Of a stretch of DNA of 15,642 nt, positions 1-5,960 are shown piece by piece. A model generated the notes under the pieces. That model did not search any database. It was given only the letters and a program-made list of their open reading frames with translations, and was not told the origin of the DNA. Where the stretch lies: the NCBI GenBank assembly GCA_029856615.1, contig JAHKLF010000011.1, positions 1 to 15,642 on the forward strand, read 5' to 3'. The stretch comes from Candidatus Njordarchaeota archaeon. Its GTDB lineage: Archaea; Asgardarchaeota; Njordarchaeia; Njordarchaeales; Njordarchaeaceae. Numbering within the stretch: position 1 is the stretch's first letter; every line of letters starts with the position of its first letter. Both the position numbers and the translations under genes were made by a program.

Positions 1-825
1 AGCAATTTTTGTGTCTCCTAAGAATGGTACATAGTCACTTGGACCAATTCTTGTTGGTATTTCTTTCTCAACTAAACTTGTTACTGCTTCTGTCTTGCTT
101 ATTCTCTTGAATTTTAACCTGTCTTCTACTGTCATGTTTAAGAAATCAGTATTTCCACCAATGTTCAACTGATAGGTCTTCTTTGGTTTAATTCCTCTGT
201 CAAGCATTAGTTGGACTAATGTTCTATGCAATATTGTTGCACCAAGCTGAGATTTAATGTCATCCCCTGCAATGGGCACCCCACGATCCTCAAACTTCTT
301 AGCCCAAACAGGATCGCTGGCGATGAACTCTGGAATCGCATTAATGAAACCAACTTTTGCATCTAAAGCCGCTTGCGCATAATATCTTGCTCCATGATAA
401 CTACCCACAGGCAAGAAATTTATTAGCACGTCCGCATTAACTTCCCGAAGTATCTCTGCTACATCCACTGGCTCTATCTCATTTTCATCATAGGGACTAA
501 AAGCTTCCTTCATATGAGGAGCAACACCATCTAGTATAGGTCCTGGCATGACTTTAACGCCTAGTCTTGGAACTTCGGCAAATTTGGGAACACAATTATT
601 TCCAGCAAATATTGCTTCGCTTAGGTCTTTCCCAATTTTTCTAGTATCGACATCAAAAGCAGCAACGAACTCGATGTCTCTAATGTGATATCCACCAAAA
701 TTGACATGCATTAAACCTGGAATAGAATCCCCGTCGTTAGCGTTCTTGTAGTAAAAAACTCCTTGTACAAGGGCTGAAGCACAATTACCTATGCCTGCTA
801 TTGCTACCTTTATCTTGCCTACCAT
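1..825 (-). CDS. ino1: myo-inositol-1-phosphate synthase (C-terminus cut by window edge)
   Basis: Converts D-glucose 6-phosphate to L-myo-inositol 1-phosphate using NAD; in archaea this feeds archaetidylinositol lipids and, in some hyperthermophiles, inositol-phosphate solutes. 275 codons are open from the ATG at 825 to base 1 with no stop. Family members are roughly 360-390 residues, so about a quarter is missing. Visible signatures are an N-terminal Rossmann glycine loop (AGIGNCAS, about residues 10-17), FINAIPEFIASDP, the GDDIKSQLGAT stretch around residues 187-197 that carries the active-site lysine region, and NIGGNTDFLNM around 221-231. The start is supported by a strong Shine-Dalgarno (GGAGGATGAT on the minus strand, 831-840) ending 5 bases before the ATG. 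It is divergent from the LOG-like gene. A family match is clear; the cellular use (lipid head group or solute) is inferred. Confidence 0.93.
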   Translation of the reverse strand, partial: MVGKIKVAIAGIGNCASALVQGVFYYKNANDGDSIPGLMHVNFGGYHIRDIEFVAAFDVDTRKIGKDLSEAIFAGNNCVPKFAEVPRLGVKVMPGPILDGVAPHMKEAFSPYDENEIEPVDVAEILREVNADVLINFLPVGSYHGARYYAQAALDAKVGFINAIPEFIASDPVWAKKFEDRGVPIAGDDIKSQLGATILHRTLVQLMLDRGIKPKKTYQLNIGGNTDFLNMTVEDRLKFKRISKTEAVTSLVEKEIPTRIGPSDYVPFLGDTKIA

Positions 826-885
826 ATCGAATCATCCTCCATCATTCATTTTTAAAGCTAAGAGGATAAATGTAAAAGTCAATAA

Positions 886-902
886 ATACATTTAAAAGAT
901 AG
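886..902 (-). promoter_or_regulatory. candidate TATA/BRE for inositol-phosphate synthase
   Basis: On the minus strand the segment reads CTATCTTTTAAATGTA, a TATA-like TTTTAAAT box. A start of transcription about 25 bases downstream (near 868) would leave a leader of about 40 bases containing the GGAGGATGAT ribosome binding site. A second TTTAAA at 851-856 is an alternative but would leave almost no leader. Assigned by eye only. Confidence 0.4.
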
Positions 903-1088
903 GAGTCTAAGTATAATCTGAGACGCCTCTAAAAGTCCGAGTACTGCGATGAGATTGAGATTTAGATATCAGCAACATGAAAACAATAGACTACTTACTT
1001 ATATAAAGTTAACGTTTATAGTTTAAAAATTTTAGCCTCTAATGACATATTTAATACATACACCCATTTCTCTGAGGAAAAAAGAATT

Positions 1089-1104
1089 TATCTTTAAAAA
1101 TATT
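1089..1104 (+). promoter_or_regulatory. candidate TATA box for the LOG-like gene
   Basis: TATCTTTAAAAATATT lies about 50 bases before the ATG at 1151. Initiation about 25 bases downstream would give a leader near 29 bases that includes GAAGATGAT (1137-1145), a plausible Shine-Dalgarno. The whole area is AT-rich, so the assignment is tentative. Confidence 0.35.
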
Positions 1105-1150
1105 TTAGTCTTCGAAAAAAGCATGTAATCCTCATTGAAGATGATTAATT

Positions 1151-1666
1151 ATGAGGATCTTAATAAGCATCATTGGTGACTCTGAGACGGAAAATCTTGA
1201 ACAATTAACTTTTGCTGAAAGATTAGGTGAAGAACTCGCTAAGAGAGGTTACGTAATCGTATGCGGTGGACGTGGAGGCGTAATGGAAGCCGTAGCAAAG
1301 GGAGCCAAAAAGCAAGGAGGAATAACCATAGGTATTCTACCAAGCATACACAAGAGAGAAGCCAATCCTTATATAGATATAGCCCTTCCCACCGGCATGG
1401 GCTTTGCTCGGAATATCATTACCGCTTTAGCTGGAGATGTAATCATAGCAATTGGGGGAAAATCGGGCACTTTAACTGAAATCTCATATGCATGGATGTT
1501 TGGCAAGCCAATCATAGCTGTAAAGGGATTCGGAGGATGGTCGGAGCAGTTAGCTGGTTCAAGAATTGATGAGAGACGCCGTGATATCATTTATTCAGCA
1601 GAAACAGTAGATGGAGTAATCTCATTACTCGAAAAAATCCTGAAACAAAAGAAAAGTTTAGATTAA
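1151..1666 (+). CDS. TIGR00725/LOG-like nucleotide-binding protein
   Basis: Small Rossmann-fold protein of the SLOG/LOG superfamily (often labelled possible lysine decarboxylase; TIGR00725 branch). True LOG enzymes release a base from nucleoside 5'-monophosphates by hydrolysis of the N-glycosidic bond; the substrate of this branch is not established. Visible motifs are GGRGGVMEAVAKGA (39-52), GFARN (84-88), which sits where LOG proteins carry their catalytic Arg, and GGKSGTLTE (102-110), a variant of the LOG signature PGGxGTxxE that keeps the catalytic-type Glu at 110. At 171 residues it has normal length for a single-domain member. The start ATG is preceded by GAAGATGAT. It ends 4 bases from the convergent radical SAM gene, so it is probably monocistronic. 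The family is clear, the biochemical role is not. Confidence 0.85.
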   Translation: MRILISIIGDSETENLEQLTFAERLGEELAKRGYVIVCGGRGGVMEAVAKGAKKQGGITIGILPSIHKREANPYIDIALPTGMGFARNIITALAGDVIIAIGGKSGTLTEISYAWMFGKPIIAVKGFGGWSEQLAGSRIDERRRDIIYSAETVDGVISLLEKILKQKKSLD

Positions 1667-1670
1667 AAAT

Positions 1671-3413
1671 TTAGAAATTATATTTGCTCATAAAAGGCTC
1701 GTATGCTTTCCTATAAACCTCAGAGTTTCGGAGTTTATTTATATCTCTCACGTATTTTACTTTGTCCCCAATAGTGTGTTCCCCTTTAATCTTAATCCAC
1801 TCGCTTATTGAGTAGGAATACTTCTTCTGAATGTAATCCCTATAGATATCTGAAAGGACATTGAAAGCACAGAAGGGGATTATTCTGCCATCTGGTGAGA
1901 GATAATGAATATTGCATCTCTCAACTCTTCCTATATCATAATTATATAAATCTTGGAAATGCATCATGCCAAGGAATAGAGCCTTATAATGGAATTCTCC
2001 GAGTGAGTGATAGTCCCTCTTTAATATTATCTTGAGAAGCATACGTCTTATTTTGAGATGTTTCGGTGCTTTTTTCGTATTTATGAATTTTCTTAGGTTC
2101 CATGCTACGTTCAATAAAACTCTCCATTTACTCTTACCATTCCTTAATTCCTCTGCTTTTTTGCCGAAATAAGCCCATAGACCTTCTACATCGACGAATT
2201 CTGTGATAGGAACGAATTTTTTGACTAGTCTCTTACCATTTTGTTTCTCATAAATTGGGATCACGTACGTCGCCATGCCGCATGCTGGGTGATTTGTCAT
2301 CTTTAAAGCTGGTCTCTTACTGAGAGCTTCTATGAAATCACTGAAGTTATAAGTCCATGGAACCGGATACCATGCTTCTCTTGGTATATCTCCCTCTGTC
2401 TGCTCTTCTATTAACTTAATTACCTCTGGGATTGTTATTCTTAATTTTTCTCGTTCCTTTCTTGGTACGCTTCCAGTTATTGAAATTGGTTGGAAATTCA
2501 CTCCACGAACAACATCTATATTTAATGCAGCAAATCTGACTATATCCCCTAATTCGTCTGTATTATATCCCCTTATCACTACTGGAACGAGGACCGCGCT
2601 GGTCATCTTAGCAGCTCTAAAGACCTCTAAGATATACGGGATCTCCCAGTGATTCTTAATATTTACCTTAGGTGTTATTCCATCAAAACTGAGATAGACT
2701 GTATTAACTCCGGCTTCGCGAATTTCTCTTGCAAACTTAACTGCGGCTTCAAAGCCTTGTTCAAGCCAGATTCTAGCGAATCTAATGCCGTTTGTGTTTA
2801 GCTGGATATGAGTAATCCCCTCCTCTCTGAGCATTTTGATGATATCAATTAAGTCGTCACGAAGAAGAGGTTCTCCACCAGTTAACTGCACTGCATTTGG
2901 TGGAAAAGGTCCCTGGCGCCGTAGTGTTCTTACCATTTCACGAATTTCCTCCAGCGAAGGCTCATATACAAACCCCGCTGCTTCGGCATAGAAGAAGCAG
3001 TACCAGCATGATAAATCACATCTATTCGTGAGAACTATATTAGCAAGGGCTGTCTGATTTTTATGAAGAGGACATAAACCACAATTAAAGGGACATGGCC
3101 CGGGACTATCTATATTCACATTCTCTATTTTTTGACCGGGTGCTTTAAATTGAAGAGCCTTGTAGAATAATTCTGCGTCTCCCCAGTATATCTCCTCAAT
3201 TTCTCCATGCTCTGGACAAACCCTTCTAATCCATATTTTGCCATCTCGTTCAAAAACCACCGCTGGAAGAATTCTATAATCCTCTGGGCATATTGATCTC
3301 GTCCAAAAAACTAATTTTTCGCCTTCTTTTAATTCTGGCTTCGGCCCTCCTGTTAGTGGGATAGTTCGATCTGCAATTTTTAGAATTTTCTTTTCCAGTA
3401 TGATTTGAGACAT
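1671..3413 (-). CDS. tes: radical SAM protein of the tetraether lipid synthase (Tes/MJ0619) family
   Basis: MJ0619 and MA_1486 homologues join two archaeol chains through their phytanyl ends to make tetraether (GDGT) lipids; the same family was earlier annotated as a pterin methylase. Seen here: N-terminal metal-site region with C42 and CPEHG (C66, H69); CPFNCGLCPLH (C107, C111, C114, H117); the radical SAM triad C132-x3-C136-x2-C139; GGEP at 179-182; a VRGVNFQP motif near the middle; GMMHFQDLYNYDIGRVERC (C500) and DGRIIPFC (C515) near the C-terminus, the last three being hallmarks of this family. At 580 residues it is longer than the roughly 500-residue MJ0619, with extra basic helical sequence before the C-terminal Cys pair. 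In the first Cys motif, relatives as I recall them read CPxC; here it is CPED. No Shine-Dalgarno precedes the ATG, so translation may be leaderless. Family confident; exact activity (tetraether or another C-C bond reaction) inferred. Confidence 0.82.
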   Translation of the reverse strand: MSQIILEKKILKIADRTIPLTGGPKPELKEGEKLVFWTRSICPEDYRILPAVVFERDGKIWIRRVCPEHGEIEEIYWGDAELFYKALQFKAPGQKIENVNIDSPGPCPFNCGLCPLHKNQTALANIVLTNRCDLSCWYCFFYAEAAGFVYEPSLEEIREMVRTLRRQGPFPPNAVQLTGGEPLLRDDLIDIIKMLREEGITHIQLNTNGIRFARIWLEQGFEAAVKFAREIREAGVNTVYLSFDGITPKVNIKNHWEIPYILEVFRAAKMTSAVLVPVVIRGYNTDELGDIVRFAALNIDVVRGVNFQPISITGSVPRKEREKLRITIPEVIKLIEEQTEGDIPREAWYPVPWTYNFSDFIEALSKRPALKMTNHPACGMATYVIPIYEKQNGKRLVKKFVPITEFVDVEGLWAYFGKKAEELRNGKSKWRVLLNVAWNLRKFINTKKAPKHLKIRRMLLKIILKRDYHSLGEFHYKALFLGMMHFQDLYNYDIGRVERCNIHYLSPDGRIIPFCAFNVLSDIYRDYIQKKYSYSISEWIKIKGEHTIGDKVKYVRDINKLRNSEVYRKAYEPFMSKYNF

Positions 3414-3436
3414 TCTAAAAAACCCGATTTAAAATT

Positions 3437-3447
3437 TCTTAAAAAAG
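3437..3447 (-). promoter_or_regulatory. candidate TATA box for the Tes-like gene (leaderless option)
   Basis: On the minus strand TCTTTTTTAAG lies about 30 bases before the ATG at 3413, the spacing expected for a leaderless archaeal transcript, and no ribosome binding site is seen before that ATG. An alternative box, CATTTATAAG on the minus strand at 3491-3500 with upstream GAAA, would imply a leader of nearly 60 bases without a ribosome binding site. Which is used cannot be decided from sequence. Confidence 0.35.
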
Positions 3448-3509
3448 ACTTTAGCCTGAGCATACTTCCATAATTAGTAATCAAGTTTGACTTATAAATG
3501 TTTCTATTT

Positions 3510-3538
3510 GTGATTATCACTAGTGATTATCACTAGTG
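3510..3538. repeat. tandem 13-bp palindromic repeat, operator-like
   Basis: The 11-base palindrome GTGATTATCAC (arms GTGAT/ATCAC around a central T) occurs twice, at 3510-3520 and 3523-3533, with a period of 13 bases, followed by TAGTG. The same arrangement creates the 8-base palindrome CACTAGTG at 3518-3525 and 3531-3538. It lies in the 232-bp spacer between the divergent Tes-like and GPN-loop genes, next to a TATA-like box at 3491-3500. This looks like a double binding site for a dimeric regulator; the regulator is unknown and nothing in the window encodes an obvious DNA-binding transcription factor. Confidence 0.6.
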
Positions 3539-3610
3539 TAAATAATAAATATAGTTAAGTAGACAAAGATTAGTTTAAGAAACAAAGATGCCCCTCTATC
3601 CGTTCATGGT

Positions 3611-3621
3611 ATGCTTATAGA
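3611..3621 (+). promoter_or_regulatory. candidate TATA box for the GPN-loop GTPase cluster
   Basis: ATGCTTATAGA is centred about 30 bases before the ATG at 3646, consistent with a very short leader. AGGGGAAG (3635-3642) just before the ATG could be a weak ribosome binding site. The upstream box AATAAATATAG (3542-3552) is an alternative with a leader of about 70 bases. Confidence 0.35.
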
Positions 3622-3645
3622 AAAAGAGTGTCTTAGGGGAAGAGT

Positions 3646-4410
3646 ATGAGTCTAGTATACATATTAGGAATGGCAGGGTCTGGTAAGACGACATTAACGG
3701 CTAAATTTAGTGAATGGTTGGAGAAAAACGGGGAAATTGTTAAGAGAGTGAATTTGGATCCTGGAGTAGTTCAATTACCCTATAAGCCTGATTTTGATGT
3801 GCGTGAAATCGTTAACTTACAGGAATTAATGCGGAGAGAAGGATTAGGACCAAATGGTGGATTGTTACGAGCTAATGAAATCATGTTGCAGAATATTAAT
3901 GTGATCTCATCTCGTATTAATGAGTTGTCGAAGAACGCCTCCTATATTCTCATAGATACTCCCGGCCAATTGGAATTATTTGCATTCCGAGAATTAGGGT
4001 CAAAAGTGATATCCTCCCTCAGTTCTTTGAATAGTGTTGGGATATTCCTTATAGACGCTCTCAATTTAGTGCGGGCGTCTGATGTCGTAATGGCAGTACT
4101 TCTCACTTTGGCTATTAGGTTTCACTTAGATATTGATGTTGTCATGATAATTAATAAAATTGATACAACTGACCAAAAACCGGTATACCTACTTAGACAA
4201 TTTTTTGCCAATCCTAAAGTCTTCATGGAGGAAATTACTCGGGAAAATGGAGGCATTATTGGCGAGATGACGATGCAATTAGTTGATGTATTAAGAGAAT
4301 TTTTACCACCAAGTAGAATTGTAGCCATTAGTGCTCTTAAAATGGACAATCTTGATGATCTGTTCTCAATTATTCATGATGTATTTTGTGGCTGTGGTGA
4401 TTTGATGTGA
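3646..4410 (+). CDS. GPN-loop GTPase (PAB0955/GPN1-3 family)
   Basis: Dimeric GTPase of the GPN-loop class shared by archaea and eukaryotes. Eukaryotic members help assemble and import RNA polymerase II; the archaeal role is unsettled. Motifs in order: Walker A/G1 GMAGSGKTT (8-16), the class-defining Gly-Pro-Asn loop (G68-P69-N70, in LGPNGG), G3 DTPGQ (104-108) followed by LELF, and G4 NKID (170-173). At 254 residues it matches the family length. It is the first gene of a tight cluster: its TGA overlaps the GTG of the TrmO-like gene by 4 bases (GTGA), so translation is probably coupled. Near the end, GGTGAT (4396-4401) acts as the ribosome binding site of the next gene. The assignment is secure at family level. 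Confidence 0.95.
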   Translation: MSLVYILGMAGSGKTTLTAKFSEWLEKNGEIVKRVNLDPGVVQLPYKPDFDVREIVNLQELMRREGLGPNGGLLRANEIMLQNINVISSRINELSKNASYILIDTPGQLELFAFRELGSKVISSLSSLNSVGIFLIDALNLVRASDVVMAVLLTLAIRFHLDIDVVMIINKIDTTDQKPVYLLRQFFANPKVFMEEITRENGGIIGEMTMQLVDVLREFLPPSRIVAISALKMDNLDDLFSIIHDVFCGCGDLM

Positions 4411-4829
4411 GTGAAAATTGCAATGCATGCATACGTTTTATCGGATATGTTATTGAAAATGATGGAAATAAAGCTAAGATCGCTATTTTTAACGAATATC
4501 TGGAAGGATTAAGAAGAATCACTGATTTTTCACACTTAATTATCCTTTACTGGTTTCACATGAGGGATAATAAAAAAGACAGGTCAACTATATTAGTTCA
4601 TCCTAGAGGAGACCCATCTAAACCTCTAGTGGGAGTATTTGCGTCTAGGAGCCCATGTAGACCCAACCCTGTTGGCCTCTGTGTCTGCAGGCTATTGGAC
4701 ATTAGAGGGGACTGTATTATCGTAGAAGGCCTTGACGCTTTTGTAGACAGTCCCATAATAGATATTAAACCATATATTCCTCGCATAGATTCCGTCCCTA
4801 GTGCGAAAATTCCTGACTGGCTAAAATAG
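4407..4829 (+). CDS. trmO: TrmO/TsaA-like tRNA m6t6A37 methyltransferase
   Basis: UPF0066/TsaA family. The characterised bacterial and archaeal members methylate N6 of threonylcarbamoyl-adenosine at tRNA position 37 using S-adenosylmethionine. The 140-residue protein has the core family signatures: GVFASRSPCRPNPVGL (76-91) and DSPIIDIKPYIPRID (114-128), plus an N-terminal beta strand beginning FIGYV. It is a single-domain form without the C-terminal extension of E. coli TrmO. The GTG start overlaps the stop of the GTPase by 4 bases and has a strong GGTGAT ribosome binding site 5 bases upstream. Six cysteines in 140 residues (C5, C8, C84, C92, C94, C103) is high, and several may pair. The stop is only 20 bases before the next start. 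Family secure; the modified tRNA is inferred. Confidence 0.9.
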   Translation: MSENCNACIRFIGYVIENDGNKAKIAIFNEYLEGLRRITDFSHLIILYWFHMRDNKKDRSTILVHPRGDPSKPLVGVFASRSPCRPNPVGLCVCRLLDIRGDCIIVEGLDAFVDSPIIDIKPYIPRIDSVPSAKIPDWLK

Positions 4830-4849
4830 CTTTAGTGAGAGAGACGAAA

Positions 4850-5221
4850 ATGAGAATAGAAACAGGGTTTGGATGGATAAGAATTAGTGATAGGCAATAC
4901 GAAGAGGATATAATAGTATCAAGCGATGAACGCGTATTGCGACGCCCAAAGGAGCTCTCTGCTAGTAAGAGAAAACTCTATAACCACACACCATTCACAG
5001 TGAAAGAACTAACCTACCTGCTGGAAAAATTTGGGTTTTTTGAAATACTTATTATAGGGACTGGACAAATGGGTTTATTGCCCGTAGAACAAGATGTGTT
5101 CTCTTTAGCTAAAAGTAAGGGAATAAAGATTATAACTAAAAAAACACCAATCGCTATTAAGTTATTCACTAATCTCGCTAAAAAGAAAAAAGTCGTAGCT
5201 GTATTTCACGTTACGTGTTAA
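4850..5221 (+). CDS. Mth938-like/DUF498 family protein
   Basis: About 123 residues of the Mth938-like fold family (COG1504), to which the mitochondrial complex I assembly factor NDUFAF3 also belongs; the archaeal function is unknown. Seen: N-terminal FGWIRI, ILIIGTGQMGLLPV in the middle, a TPIAIKLFTNLAKK helix, and the family-typical ending VVAVFHVTC. The reading frame is open back to a GTG at 4835, but that GTG has no ribosome binding site and sits inside the GTGAGAG that serves the ATG at 4850, so the ATG is preferred. Its last 7 bases overlap a possible GTG start of the next frame, though that gene more likely begins 32 bases after this stop. It is the third gene of the GTPase cluster and probably cotranscribed. 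No catalytic residue can be named. Confidence 0.85.
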   Translation: MRIETGFGWIRISDRQYEEDIIVSSDERVLRRPKELSASKRKLYNHTPFTVKELTYLLEKFGFFEILIIGTGQMGLLPVEQDVFSLAKSKGIKIITKKTPIAIKLFTNLAKKKKVVAVFHVTC

Positions 5222-5253
5222 ATGTTTATGATCCTTATGAAAAGGTGCAAAAA

Positions 5254-5910
5254 ATGGAAATAGCAATGAATTTAATAGATGTTATCGTTTTTATTTTATG
5301 TTTTGTCTACGTAGGAGGAGTCATTTTCTTAATGAAACTCCTTAAGGATAAATTAGCTAGAGAAACTAGGCGAAAATTAACTCATATGAGTATGGGAATA
5401 TGGCCTCTCTTTTGGTTTGGATTCCAGCATCATTTTGCAGCTTTCCTAGTACCATTAATCGTTACTATCATGTTAGCATTAGCTCCTAAGACCATTAGAG
5501 AGCTTTTCTCTAAAGGCGAAGAAAAGCACATAGGTTTAGTATTATACGCATTCTCATTTACTGTAATTACATACTTCCTATACAAACATTCAGCAGGAGC
5601 AGCAGCTATATTTGCATTAGCTTTTGCTGATGGCTTTGGAGGCTGGATTGGAAGGAGATACGGAAAACACACGTATCACGTTCCGTGGTCAAAACCTAAG
5701 ACATTTGAGGGGAGCCTAGGAGTATTCGTAGCTTCCGCGATTTCGGTAATTGTAGCTCAGTTACTATTCCCGCCAGTCATCGGTCCTCTCGCCATAATTA
5801 TTGGAGGAATCATTGCAGCGGCTGCTGAGGGTCTTTCACCTAAGCACAGTGATAATATATTCGTACCATTTTGTTTAGGAGCTTTCCTTTACTACTTCTA
5901 CTGGTTATAA
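5254..5910 (+). CDS. dolichol/polyprenol kinase-like membrane protein (COG0170)
   Basis: Integral membrane protein of the SEC59/VTE5/CDP-diglyceride synthetase-like superfamily, which includes CTP-dependent dolichol, phytol and geranylgeraniol kinases. Signatures: RKLTHM (40-45), ALAFADGFGGWIGRRYGKH (121-139) with the conserved Asp126, KPKTFEGSLG (147-156), and AEGLSPKHSDNIFVP (191-205). These match the CTP-binding region of the polyprenol kinase branch rather than CDP-archaeol synthase (CarS). About six hydrophobic segments are visible in 218 residues. The frame opens at a GTG (5215), but AAAGGTG at 5241-5247 gives the ATG at 5254 a clear ribosome binding site. Likely role: phosphorylating an isoprenoid alcohol for lipid or dolichyl-phosphate synthesis. 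Last gene of the cluster, followed by a T-rich stretch. Substrate is inferred. Confidence 0.8.
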   Translation: MEIAMNLIDVIVFILCFVYVGGVIFLMKLLKDKLARETRRKLTHMSMGIWPLFWFGFQHHFAAFLVPLIVTIMLALAPKTIRELFSKGEEKHIGLVLYAFSFTVITYFLYKHSAGAAAIFALAFADGFGGWIGRRYGKHTYHVPWSKPKTFEGSLGVFVASAISVIVAQLLFPPVIGPLAIIIGGIIAAAAEGLSPKHSDNIFVPFCLGAFLYYFYWL

Positions 5911-5938
5911 GGATGCACTCATTCTCCAATTCCTCCAC

Positions 5939-5960
5939 CCACCTTTTCTAAATTTTTAAT
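5939..5960 (+). terminator. T-rich stretch after the GTPase cluster
   Basis: CCACCTTTTCTAAATTTTTA lies about 30 bases past the kinase stop, with no clear hairpin. Archaeal termination commonly uses such T-rich runs on the non-template strand. It overlaps the end of the convergent thymidylate synthase gene. Confidence 0.35.

Larger units (their letters stand above)
826..1150. other. divergent intergenic region, 325 bp
   Basis: AT-rich spacer between the inositol-phosphate synthase (minus) and the LOG-like gene (plus). No convincing small gene, tRNA or repeat was seen. It holds promoter-like AT boxes for both directions (listed separately) and a cluster of AT-rich stretches at about 995-1035 (ATATAAAG, TTTATAGTTTAAAA) whose role cannot be decided by eye. 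The less AT-rich part, about 900-985, is unexplained. Confidence 0.6.

Noticed and set aside
925..990. Possible C/D box guide RNA in the first intergenic region (GCGATGA and CTGA-like motifs)
   Set aside because: The C box has a mismatch, the boxes are in the wrong order or spacing for a standard C/D RNA, and no terminal stem is visible.
1671..3413. Annotation as 7,8-dihydro-6-hydroxymethylpterin methyltransferase
   Set aside because: That older label for MJ0619 relatives has been superseded by the tetraether synthase work; the C-terminal HFQDLYNYD and IIPFC motifs fit that family, although the pterin reaction cannot be formally excluded.
3510..3538. The tandem repeat as a remnant CRISPR array
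   Set aside because: The copies are 11-13 bases long with no spacers between them and are palindromic; this is operator-like, not CRISPR.
3590..3640. CCCCT/AGGGG inverted repeat before the GPN-loop gene as a riboswitch
   Set aside because: Only five pairs over a 40-base loop, with no known riboswitch core; likely chance.
4835..4849. GTG start for the Mth938-like protein
   Set aside because: There is no ribosome binding site before it, and the GTG belongs to the GTGAGAG that precedes the ATG at 4850.
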